A DNA stretch of 64,000 nt. Source: CALDTK01 sp965213735. Lineage in GTDB: Bacteria > Bacteroidota > Bacteroidia > Chitinophagales > Saprospiraceae. Of the stretch, positions 26,217 through 34,630 are shown in pieces; within the stretch, counting starts at the first letter, position 1, and each line of letters starts with the position of its first letter. The notes beneath the pieces were generated by a model. The model saw only the letters and a list, made by a program, of their open reading frames with translations. It ran no database searches and had not been told where the DNA came from. The stretch is taken from the NCBI GenBank assembly GCA_965213735.1, contig CBDCAB010000005.1, forward strand, positions 1,178,001-1,242,000, given 5' to 3'. Both the position numbers and the translations under genes were made by a program.

Positions 26217-27364
26217 TGAAAGCCAATATCGCCTTTGACGCCAAACGACTCTTTGCCAATACTTCCGGACTTGGAAATTACAGTCGCACGCTCGTTAGCA
26301 ATCTGGCCCGGTACGTCCCTCAGCACCAACTTTACCTCTACACGCCTAGCCGAAGTACCGAAATTGTTACCACCCAACTCGAAGCTCAGCCCAACGTACA
26401 CCTCAGACATCATACTGCCCCATTCGGAGCCTACTGGCGGGCGAGAGGAGTCTTATCTGATCTAAGGCAGGATAATATTGACCTCTATCACGGTCTGAGC
26501 CATGAAATTCCTATTGGTATAGCCCAGACAACTATTAAATCAGTCGTTACCATTCACGACTTGATTTATAAGCTGCGACCTGAGCTGTTCCCATGGTTTG
26601 ATCGACAGGTTTATGATTTCAAATTTGGCTATAGCATACAACATGCAGATCAAATTATTGCTATTACAGAATCAACGCGTACAGATATTTTAACTCACTT
26701 TCCAGCGACAGATCCTGCGCGTATAAGTGTTGTCTACCAAACATGCGACTCGCTTTACTTTGAGCAACCGCGATGTGAAGTAGACGTAGCCGCTAAGTAT
26801 AATTTGCCCACACGATATTTGCTTAATGTAGGCAGCATTGTAGCACGTAAAAATGTCGAGGTCGTTCTTCGAGCTCTTGCACAGCTTGCGCCTGAGCAGC
26901 GACTTCCACTGGTGGTGGTGGGTCGAGGGCAGGCCTACAAGGAGCACCTCGTGCAGCTTGCTCGAGCAAATGGCATCAGTGAGCTATTGCACATCATCGA
27001 GAATCTTACAGACACGCGCGAGCTGATTGAGGTTTATCGGGGTGCAGAGGCGCTCGTATATCCATCCGTGTATGAGGGATTTGGTATCCCGCTGCTCGAG
27101 GCTCAGCTGTGTGGCACTCCGGTGATTGCCTCGAGTATGGCGGCACTGCAAGAAGCAGGTGGCAAGCATGCCTACTACATCGATGCGCAGGATGTAGCGG
27201 GTTTTGCGAAAGCGCTACGAAAGGTATCCGAACTCACCACCACCGAGCGCCAGACGCTCACCCAAAGTGCACGCAAGGAAGCGCGCCGACGCTTCGCGCC
27301 AGAAGTGTTAACTCGCAAGCTGCACGAAGTCTATGCCGAAGTGCTCGGTGCGAGCGCGCGGTAG
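26216..27364 (+). CDS. glycosyltransferase family 4
   Basis: The 382-residue product is a retaining GT-B glycosyltransferase. The N-terminal domain opens with AFDAKRLFANTSGLGNYSR, which places the donor/acceptor loop, and the C-terminal domain has the nucleotide-sugar site motif YEGFGIPLLEAQLCGTPVIAS (E-x7-E). The ATG overlaps the stop of the ABC-F gene (ATGA-type overlap), so the two are translationally coupled. It may act on surface glycans; the substrate is unknown. A 12-bp variant of the motif (27202-27213) reads GFAKA near the C-terminus. Confidence 0.9.
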   Translation: MKANIAFDAKRLFANTSGLGNYSRTLVSNLARYVPQHQLYLYTPSRSTEIVTTQLEAQPNVHLRHHTAPFGAYWRARGVLSDLRQDNIDLYHGLSHEIPIGIAQTTIKSVVTIHDLIYKLRPELFPWFDRQVYDFKFGYSIQHADQIIAITESTRTDILTHFPATDPARISVVYQTCDSLYFEQPRCEVDVAAKYNLPTRYLLNVGSIVARKNVEVVLRALAQLAPEQRLPLVVVGRGQAYKEHLVQLARANGISELLHIIENLTDTRELIEVYRGAEALVYPSVYEGFGIPLLEAQLCGTPVIASSMAALQEAGGKHAYYIDAQDVAGFAKALRKVSELTTTERQTLTQSARKEARRRFAPEVLTRKLHEVYAEVLGASAR

Positions 27365-27414
27365 CACTTGTCGCTTCGAAATTTTGGCACGACCTTTTCC
27401 TCTTTTCAAAGCTT

Positions 27415-28326
27415 ATGCGCTTTCTTTTCATGCTTTATCTGCTATGCGCGCTGAGCTGGGGCCCCGAAGAAGAAACTGTTGTCGCAACAGCGGCACTCGC
27501 CGAGCCTGATGTTGAGCAGCTGTCGCAGGCCAGTAGAGACTCTATTTTGGCTGACTTCTCACAGCACCTGTTGCGACGAGAAGCCCGCTTGCGCACAATT
27601 CCGCTCCTCAACTCACGCGAGAAGCGCGCGATGCGGACCTCACGCAACGACTGTCATCTTGCCGCTGCTAGCCGTCTGGGCATCGAACATAACACAAGCC
27701 ACGGCGAGGCTGAGCTTCGCTGCCTCGATGGTGCGACTGAATTTTATGTCGAGTATGATTGTCACGCGCGCTTGACTTCCGATGCAGTGGCTAGTCTCGA
27801 TCTCGTGGGGCGATATTTTCATGCAGCGTTGGCCGAGCTGGGCCTGCCTCCGGTGCGCTATGCGATATCGAGTGCCTACCGCAGCCAAGCCTACCAGCGG
27901 CGCCTCACGCGCATTAACCGCAACGCTACCCGCAGCACATCGAGCCACGAATTTGGGACGACATTCGACATCACTTACCGTCGCTTTTACGGTCCTACCT
28001 CGGCCTCAATCGACCCCGCCGCGTATGCTCTGGCTGGTGATATTCGCGATGCCTGTTTGGCAGAAGAATTAGCTCTTGCCGAGCGGGCTTGGGCGGCGCA
28101 GATGTCCGAACGCTACGCCTCTCGCTTCGCTGCTGTACTGGGGCGGGTGCTCACCGATTTGGAAGGTGAGGGCACCTTGCTTGTACTGCGCGAGCGGCGC
28201 CAGCCTTGCTACCACATCACTATCGCCCGCCGTTTGTTAGCACCCGGATCGCACATCAGAATTGCTACTACAAGCCCTCAGCCCTTTGCCTACGCGCACT
28301 TGCTCAAAAATCTGTCCTCACCGTAG
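27415..28326 (+). CDS. DUF5715/M15-like putative murein peptidase, exported
   Basis: With the ATG at 27415 the product is 303 residues with a short signal peptide (1-15). The core resembles DUF5715 and zinc-dependent D,D-carboxypeptidases of the M15 type: AISSAYRSQAYQRRL, SSHEFGTTFDI with the presumed zinc ligands His178 and Asp185, and YHITIAR with His267. It could trim peptidoglycan. From residue 277 onward (PGSHIRIATTS... to the stop) the coding sequence is formed by a copy of the 176-bp MITE, so the last ~27 residues are element-derived. An upstream extension in the same frame has no good start. Confidence 0.7.
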   Translation: MRFLFMLYLLCALSWGPEEETVVATAALAEPDVEQLSQASRDSILADFSQHLLRREARLRTIPLLNSREKRAMRTSRNDCHLAAASRLGIEHNTSHGEAELRCLDGATEFYVEYDCHARLTSDAVASLDLVGRYFHAALAELGLPPVRYAISSAYRSQAYQRRLTRINRNATRSTSSHEFGTTFDITYRRFYGPTSASIDPAAYALAGDIRDACLAEELALAERAWAAQMSERYASRFAAVLGRVLTDLEGEGTLLVLRERRQPCYHITIARRLLAPGSHIRIATTSPQPFAYAHLLKNLSSP

Positions 28327-28418
28327 TAGTGACTACGTCTGCGGAAAATTTTTTCCGCGAGCACGCGTATTCTTTGGGCTTGAGAACTCTCGCTACGCAT
28401 CCCAATGCACGATCCGGG
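28243..28418. mobile_element. 176-bp MITE-like element, copy B (inverted relative to copy A)
   Basis: Ends CCCGGATCGCACAT (28243) and ATGCACGATCCGGG (to 28418) pair with each other, and the interior is the reverse complement of 11277-11452 with few differences, including the palindrome GCGGAAAATTTTTTCCGC. The lengths are equal (176 bp). Its left half forms the 3' end of the M15-like gene, including the stop codon. Confidence 0.82.
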
Positions 28419-28507
28419 TAGCAGCGTGAGCGAGTGCGGCTCGTTGTGCTCCCAAAGCTTCAAACTCACTTAACGCAGCCGTAGCATCTGAGGATGACCT
28501 TGTGCAC

Positions 28508-28846
28508 ATGTTGGAGCTCAACTATGCTGCACTCGACTATCTGCAGACGCTCATCGACAGTGGGCGGTATAATGCCTACCCCGATCCGTTTGAGCGGCAT
28601 TTTAGTCGCCAAGCCGCACTCGACTATGTTGATACGTACGGGTGGGATGCCTACTCGCAATGGTTTGTAGCCATAGATGAAGCTGCTCCTGAGGCTAGCC
28701 TCGAGCGTTATGCCCTGCCCTGCGGTGATCTGCAACGGGTTTCGACAGCCTACCTACAACGTGCGCTCGATGAAGCCCACCAGGAGGGGCGGGTGTTGCT
28801 CGAAGCGGCGATCGAACGCCTGCTGCTGCGGGTAGATGAAGATTAA
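28508..28846 (+). CDS. conserved-looking hypothetical protein
   Basis: The 112-residue acidic, soluble, alpha-helical protein begins MLELNYAALDYLQTLIDSG and ends LLLRVDED, with no signal peptide or transmembrane helix. No family was recognised. It lies directly after the MITE copy. A GTG at 28502 is an alternative start. Confidence 0.55.
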   Translation: MLELNYAALDYLQTLIDSGRYNAYPDPFERHFSRQAALDYVDTYGWDAYSQWFVAIDEAAPEASLERYALPCGDLQRVSTAYLQRALDEAHQEGRVLLEAAIERLLLRVDED

Positions 28847-28870
28847 TTAAGTGTGTGTCTCGTGGTGAGG

Positions 28871-29350
28871 CTATTCCTTCTCCATATCAGCATCACCGAC
28901 TAGCTGCTCTCCGCTGCTGGTGAGGGCAGAGCCGAGGAGTTCGTAAGGTCCATCGCCTTTTGCAATGATGCGCGTCTGGGCGCCTAGCCTTTTCAGCGCA
29001 CGACCCACTTCGCCACGATCAATTATTCCTGAGTTAATTTCTTGTTTCACCAGTTGCAAATCATCCACCATCATCGAGGCTGCGGGCATATCACTGAGTC
29101 TGCTCATGTAATCATCAAGAACATTATTGGCTATACCGAGTGGCAGGTTGGTGAGCCCGCCCGCGTCATTAATAGCACCAATAACATCTCTAGCTGAAAA
29201 ATTATCGCTCGGCAATTCACTCCGATCCATCACGGGCTGATCGTACTCGTCGACTTGATTGGGACTTTCGACAACGCGTTCGGTAGTAGTTTTACATGCT
29301 GTCAAAGCACAGCAGAGGGCAAGGATGATGAGTGCTAGCGTAGATTTCAT
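28871..29350 (-). CDS. lipoprotein of unknown function
   Basis: The 159-residue product from the ATG at 29350 has a clear lipoprotein signal (MKSTLALIILALCCALTAC, lipid Cys19). The mature part is predicted alpha-helical (DMPAASMMVDDLQLVKQEINSG, GRALKRLGAQTRIIA) and ends with acidic residues. No family was recognised. The gene lies 65 bp downstream of nadE on the same strand. Confidence 0.65.
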   Translation of the reverse strand: MKSTLALIILALCCALTACKTTTERVVESPNQVDEYDQPVMDRSELPSDNFSARDVIGAINDAGGLTNLPLGIANNVLDDYMSRLSDMPAASMMVDDLQLVKQEINSGIIDRGEVGRALKRLGAQTRIIAKGDGPYELLGSALTSSGEQLVGDADMEKE

Positions 29351-29415
29351 GAGGTGTAGGGCTTGGTTGTACTTGCACAACGTGATTTACCCGCCCGCGT
29401 GTTCGCTCTGCGGGG

Positions 29416-31422
29416 CTACTCATCGGGTACATTTCGCCGCAGTTCATCGAGCCATACCTTGGCGGTCGAATCACTAGGCATGCGCCAGTCGCCGCGAGGA
29501 CTTAAACTACCACCTGACTGCACTTTCGGCCCGTTTGGTACAGCCGAACGCTTGAATTGACTAATCTGGAAAAAGCGCCAACAGAAGGTTTCAAGCCATT
29601 TCTTTATCGTTGCAAGCTCATACTTGTCTCCCCAGGCATAATAACTTAAAAAAGCCACCTTACTTGGTCTGAAGCCGTAGCGGGTAATATAAAAGGTATT
29701 AAAATCTTGTAATTCATAAGGTCCAATTTTATCTTGAGTACTTTGCAAACCTTCTTCGCCGTCGGCCGTGGGTACGAGTTCTGGCGATATCTCAGTATTG
29801 AGGATAGCGAGTAATGTCGTGCTCGTATCTTCTCCGAATATATGTTGCTCAGCCACCCACCGAATGAGGTGCTGAATCAGCGTTTTCGGCACGCTTGCAT
29901 TCACGTTGTAGTGACTCATATGGTCACCTACGCCATAGGTTGCCCAACCCAGGGCGAGTTCGCTCAAATCGCCTGTACCTAGCACCATTGCCTGATGATG
30001 ATTGGCGAGTCTAAACAAGTGACTGGTGCGCTCGCCCGCCTGCACATTTTCGTAAGTGATGTCGTAGACTGCCTCACCATTGGCTGCCGGGTGTTTTAGG
30101 TCGCGCAGCATTTGCTCACTGCTCGGCCTGATGTCGATTTCCTCGGAGCTGACGCCTAGAGCATTCATGAGCTTCCAGGCATTGGATTTGGTACCTTCAC
30201 TCGTAGCAAAGCCCGGCATAGTATACGCAAGCACATTGGTGCGCGGCAGCTGGAGGCGATCCATTGTCTGTACGGCCACCACGAGTGCCTGCGTCGAATC
30301 GAGGCCTCCGCTCACTCCTATGACCAGTTTTTTGATGTTGGCTGCTTCCATACGCTGAGCCAGACCTTGTACTTGAATATTATACGCTTCATAGCAATGC
30401 TCATGGCGGAGGGCCTCATTGCTCGGCACGTATGGGAGTCGTTCAATAGCACGATTTAAGGGAACATCATGTGTGGGGAGATACATGCCAAAATGCACCT
30501 TACGTATTGCACTTACCGCACGCTTATGTATTCCCGCGCTGTCGCGAAAACTCGTGATGCGCATCCGCTCCTGCGCGAGTCGCCCCAGATCAACGTCAGC
30601 AAAAATTAAATCTTCTTCAATACTAAACCGCTCACTTTCTGCTAGTCGAACCCCTAATTCGTATACCATAGCGTGACCATCCCAGGCGAGATCGGTCGTG
30701 CTTTCACCTGGGCCAGCGGCGGCGTAGAGGTAAGCACTCAGGCACTTTCCGCTTTGCGCTGCGCATAGGTCGCGCCGATACTGGGCTTTGCCGATGGTAA
30801 TATTACTCGCCGATAAGTTGGTAAGAATTGTCGCTCCAGCAAGGGCAGCGTGTGTGCTCGGTGGTATTGGCGTCCACACGTCTTCACAAATTTCAATGTG
30901 AAACGCAAAATGTTCCACATTACTAGCTTCAAATATTAAGTCATATCCAAAGGGTACTGTCTGTCCGAGTAAATTTACGCAGTCGAAGGTGGCATCACGA
31001 CCACTTGCGAATTGCCGCTTTTCATAAAACTCGCGGTAGTTAGGTAAGTATAGTTTTGGCGTAAGCCCAAGAATGCGGCCTTGATGGATAGCAACACCGC
31101 AGTTGTATAAGCTTCCGCTAAAACGTAAAGCCGCTCCGACCAGCAGCACGGCGGCTAAATTTTCGCTAGCAGCGACTACTTCTCGAAGGGCCGCCAGCGT
31201 GGCATCGAGTAGTGCATCTTGGTGATGGAGGTCCTCATTGGTATAGGCGCTAAGTCCGAGTTCGGGAAACAGCACCAGCACCGCACCGCCCTGTGCAGCC
31301 TGCGTAGCGAGCGCGATCGTTCGTTCGGCATTAAAGCCAGGTTCGGCGATACGAACATGCGGCACCGCCACCGCCACGCGGGCCATCTGGTGGGCGTACA
31401 GAGAATAAAACGAAGCTGCCAT
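29416..31422 (-). CDS. nadE: NAD(+) synthase, glutamine-hydrolysing
   Basis: The 668-residue bifunctional enzyme makes NAD from deamido-NAD with glutamine as nitrogen donor. The N-terminal nitrilase-type glutaminase shows Glu54 (LFPELGLSAY), the catalytic Lys in GLTPKLYLPNYREFYEKR and the Cys in HIEICEDVWTP. The C-terminal ATP-pyrophosphatase domain has the P-loop GVSGGLDST (about 366-374). Length and order match bacterial glutamine-dependent NadE. The strict motif copy at 31054-31066 encodes the LTPK that includes the catalytic lysine. A second ATG at 31386 (MARVAVAVP) is a possible start. Confidence 0.95.
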   Translation of the reverse strand: MAASFYSLYAHQMARVAVAVPHVRIAEPGFNAERTIALATQAAQGGAVLVLFPELGLSAYTNEDLHHQDALLDATLAALREVVAASENLAAVLLVGAALRFSGSLYNCGVAIHQGRILGLTPKLYLPNYREFYEKRQFASGRDATFDCVNLLGQTVPFGYDLIFEASNVEHFAFHIEICEDVWTPIPPSTHAALAGATILTNLSASNITIGKAQYRRDLCAAQSGKCLSAYLYAAAGPGESTTDLAWDGHAMVYELGVRLAESERFSIEEDLIFADVDLGRLAQERMRITSFRDSAGIHKRAVSAIRKVHFGMYLPTHDVPLNRAIERLPYVPSNEALRHEHCYEAYNIQVQGLAQRMEAANIKKLVIGVSGGLDSTQALVVAVQTMDRLQLPRTNVLAYTMPGFATSEGTKSNAWKLMNALGVSSEEIDIRPSSEQMLRDLKHPAANGEAVYDITYENVQAGERTSHLFRLANHHQAMVLGTGDLSELALGWATYGVGDHMSHYNVNASVPKTLIQHLIRWVAEQHIFGEDTSTTLLAILNTEISPELVPTADGEEGLQSTQDKIGPYELQDFNTFYITRYGFRPSKVAFLSYYAWGDKYELATIKKWLETFCWRFFQISQFKRSAVPNGPKVQSGGSLSPRGDWRMPSDSTAKVWLDELRRNVPDE

Positions 31423-31571
31423 ACAGCAGCTAAGATGCGACCTCTTGCGGGGAATGGTCGCTCACACGAGACCCAATTTCCAGACTTCGGTATACTTCGC
31501 TCAAACGCAAGGTGAGATGAAGCACTCGCGGCTCAACTTTTCGCCGGCCTTGTTACAACAAGAGGGGAAGA

Positions 31572-32612
31572 TTACCGCACCACCACCTGTTGGCTCCTTT
31601 CGCCCGTGTTGGTTTGGAGGCGCACCACATAGACACCGGGGCTAAGATCATTGGTCGACCAGGCCACACGTCGTGTCTCAGCTTGCAGATTGCCCAGCAC
31701 ACGCTCCGCCAATACGCGTCCATCAATAGCGAGTAACTGCAGCCGCACTTGTTTTGCCGAAAGGCGCAAAGAAATATCTGTATACAAAGTCCCGCTTTCG
31801 CTAAAACTACTAAGCTCGACTGCACTTGCTGCTAAGGTCTTAGTAGTTGATACAGTAGACCAGTCTGTTGTTTCGCTACCGTTTATATATTCAAAATTAC
31901 TTCCGTCTAATTTCCAAATTGCTGACACCAAACGGATATGCGCAGGATTATAAGAAGCTGGCAGCGTATAAGCTAAATCGACGGTATACTTCTCTCCCGC
32001 TGCTACCAGCCCGCTCTTGAGTAGCGTGCCAAATGTACCCGTGCCCAAATCTCCTCTTAGCACTCGCTCGTGTACGGCATTGGCGCCACGACTGGCTTGT
32101 TGATTGACTACATCGTCTTCTACCACATAAGCGGCCACGCGATATTCCCCCTGACCGGCAGCGAAAAATTCTACATCAATCGCCAACTCTAAGGCATTGC
32201 CATTGATTGCAGTAGTGCGAATCCGCGAACCGGCGAGTGGCATGCGCGCTGCCTCAGTATCTATAGCCGCTTCAATAGCAGTGCGTGCCTGTGATGCCGT
32301 TGAAGAACTCGCAGACTGGCGCTCATTGTCGAGGTAAAACTGCGGCTGACCGTTAGCTCCCAAATTCGCTGCTAATTCCGTAGCAGTAGTTGACACTAAG
32401 TCGCCTGAATAATGTGTCGCCAATAAGATCGCCTCATTCTCATTGTCTTCGACCAAATCTTCGAATAGATCCCACCCCCAGCTTCCGCAAGGCGGGCACC
32501 AGGTTGCAGTAATTTTGCTCAAGAGCGGTCGCTGCACCTGCGGCACGGACTGAGCTGAGGCTGAAATTGCATAAAGTGTGAAGAAAAAACAGAGGGTGCG
32601 CATGCAATCCAT
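31572..32612 (-). CDS. Omp28-like, thioredoxin-fold protein with C-terminal T9SS sorting domain
   Basis: The 346-residue product has a signal peptide (ending SASAQS) and then a thioredoxin-like active site TATWCPPCGSWG (CPPC). The following ILLATHYSGD and QPQFYLDN segments place it near the Omp28 family of Bacteroidota. The last ~80 residues are a T9SS type A sorting domain (LSPGVYVVRLQTN, terminal QQVVVR). It is therefore likely exported to the surface, which is unusual for a dithiol protein. Motif variants lie at 31752-31765 and 31794-31806, both in the sorting-domain region. The internal ATG at 32603 gives a slightly shorter signal peptide. Confidence 0.85.
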   Translation of the reverse strand: MDCMRTLCFFFTLYAISASAQSVPQVQRPLLSKITATWCPPCGSWGWDLFEDLVEDNENEAILLATHYSGDLVSTTATELAANLGANGQPQFYLDNERQSASSSTASQARTAIEAAIDTEAARMPLAGSRIRTTAINGNALELAIDVEFFAAGQGEYRVAAYVVEDDVVNQQASRGANAVHERVLRGDLGTGTFGTLLKSGLVAAGEKYTVDLAYTLPASYNPAHIRLVSAIWKLDGSNFEYINGSETTDWSTVSTTKTLAASAVELSSFSESGTLYTDISLRLSAKQVRLQLLAIDGRVLAERVLGNLQAETRRVAWSTNDLSPGVYVVRLQTNTGERSQQVVVR

Positions 32613-32707
32613 ACGCTTAGCTGCTCCTTTGGGTTGCCTGACGGTGCACCTGACTTCATAATACGCTAAGCAGGTGGAGGTGGACTTTCCGATATTACAC
32701 GCCCTGA

Positions 32708-34630
32708 ATGTTGCGAATTGTCGTCATAGCTGTGGCCATGGTCACCACCTTACCTGGCACGCTCGCACAGCCAGACCAACAACCCGTGGATTGGTACAGG
32801 CTCATCGATAGTCTTCTCGAGGATCGAGCTAGCAGCTACTTCACCTTTACTACCGCACTGCATCCCGTTCGCTACGACTCTACCGTGATGAGCTACCTCG
32901 GGGATGTGGCGCGTCGAGATAGCCACGCCGTTGGCGAAAGCTTTTCACTCAACCGTCTAGGCACTATCCATCGCAGGCGCTCCCGCATGGACTCGGCGCT
33001 AAAATGCCACGATCGGGCGCGCCAGCTCACCGAGCAAAGCCGCGATACGCTCGGCCAGGTAGTATCCCTCAACAGCCGAGGAATCGTCTTTCGCCACGGC
33101 AACCGCGTGAGCGAAGGCATAGATGCACACCAGGCTGCTATCGGGCTAGCAGTCGCCGCCCGTCCAAATCGTGAAATAAGTCGTGCTATTGCCATCGCGC
33201 ACGATAGCCGAGGGCGGCTCCACATGACCCTCGAGCAATACGATCTCGCCGAGCAGGAGTTTCTGAAATCAATGGCCATCGAGCGCGAAATCGGCAGCAC
33301 TCGCGGCCTGGCCATCAACCACTACAACCTCGGCAACGTCCACGAACGCCGCGGCAAGCTCGATAAAGCGCTTGCTCAGTACCGCACTGCCCTCACCCTC
33401 AACGAGCAAATCAATTCTACCCTCGGCCGCGGCATCAACAACATCGGCATGGCTCGCGTCCTCACCCGCCAGGGCAGCTACGGAATGGCCCTCCGCTACG
33501 CCCGCGAGGCGCTCCCCATCGTCGAAGAACACAAGGACGACTACTATACCACCACCGCAGAACTTGCCTACGCCGATGTGCTTATCGAGACGAACAACCT
33601 CAGCAGCGCGCGTCCACACCTCGACCGCGCCCTCCAAATTGCCAACTCGCGTGGATATATCGATGAGCAAGGACAAACCTACCTCCTGCTCTCCAAGCTA
33701 GAAGAGCGACAAGGCAATACAGCTGAAGCTTTCACTTACTACCGCCTCGCGAAAGAACTCGACGAGCAGGTGCTAACCGAGAAAAATCAGCGCTACGTCT
33801 CCACCCTCTCAGCCCAGTACGATAGTGAACTCAAAGAAGCAGAAATCGCTCGTCTGGCACAGGAAAATGAACTCGTGCGTGAACGCGCCCGCCGCACACA
33901 GCGCAATTTTCTCATGCTCGTAGTGCTGCTGGTGCTCGTGGCGCTCATCTTATTTATCCTTTATCGCCAACGAAAGCTGGTGCTGCAACGCGACCTCGTG
34001 CGGCTCGAGCAACAACGACTGGCCAGCCAAATGAACCCGCACTTTCTCTTCAACGCCCTCAACAGCGTGAAAAGTTACCTCATCCTCAATCAAGGCGACA
34101 CCGCCATCGCCTACCTCTCCAAATTTGCCCGACTTATGCGCCGCATCCTGTCTTCTACCATAGATGAGGAGGTGCCGCTGCTAGAAGAAATCGAAAATTC
34201 ACGCCTCTACGTAGCAGTAGAAAACGCTCGCTTCGACGGTGAGATAGATTTTCGAGTACATGTAGATCCACGCGTCGATACTGATTTTATCACAGTACCG
34301 CCGCTTATGCTACAGCCCTTCTTAGAGAATGCCCTCTGGCATGGACTGCGCATGAAGCAAGGTCAAAAAATCCTAGAATTAGAGGCACGTGTCGATGACG
34401 CCGATCAGCTCACGCTCCTTGTTCGCGACAATGGCATCGGTCGCGCAGCCGCGAAAGGAGAAACAACCGAACACGCCTATCAACGCAGAAGTGTCGGCCT
34501 CGACATCACGCGCCAGCGCCTCAAGCACTTCGCCAAAAAACGAGGTCGCTTTGCTGACTTTGAGGTGCACGATCTGGTGACCCCAGACGGAGAGGCGGGT
34601 GGTACTGAAGTGGTGATTACGCTCATTTAG
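32708..34630 (+). CDS. TPR-containing sensor histidine kinase (LytS/YehU type)
   Basis: The 640-residue product has a signal sequence, about seven TPR units (roughly 60-370), a membrane helix (about 399-421, FLMLVVLLVLVALILFIL), then a His_kinase domain with the phospho-acceptor in QMNPHFLFNALNSVKSY (His445) and an ATP-binding HATPase_c region (VRDNGIGR). This architecture normally works with a LytTR response regulator encoded next door; none is present within the window, so it appears orphan. The gene ends 4 bp inside the convergent PBP1C gene. GC content is high and the 5' half is rich in CGC/CTC codons. Confidence 0.9.
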   Translation: MLRIVVIAVAMVTTLPGTLAQPDQQPVDWYRLIDSLLEDRASSYFTFTTALHPVRYDSTVMSYLGDVARRDSHAVGESFSLNRLGTIHRRRSRMDSALKCHDRARQLTEQSRDTLGQVVSLNSRGIVFRHGNRVSEGIDAHQAAIGLAVAARPNREISRAIAIAHDSRGRLHMTLEQYDLAEQEFLKSMAIEREIGSTRGLAINHYNLGNVHERRGKLDKALAQYRTALTLNEQINSTLGRGINNIGMARVLTRQGSYGMALRYAREALPIVEEHKDDYYTTTAELAYADVLIETNNLSSARPHLDRALQIANSRGYIDEQGQTYLLLSKLEERQGNTAEAFTYYRLAKELDEQVLTEKNQRYVSTLSAQYDSELKEAEIARLAQENELVRERARRTQRNFLMLVVLLVLVALILFILYRQRKLVLQRDLVRLEQQRLASQMNPHFLFNALNSVKSYLILNQGDTAIAYLSKFARLMRRILSSTIDEEVPLLEEIENSRLYVAVENARFDGEIDFRVHVDPRVDTDFITVPPLMLQPFLENALWHGLRMKQGQKILELEARVDDADQLTLLVRDNGIGRAAAKGETTEHAYQRRSVGLDITRQRLKHFAKKRGRFADFEVHDLVTPDGEAGGTEVVITLI

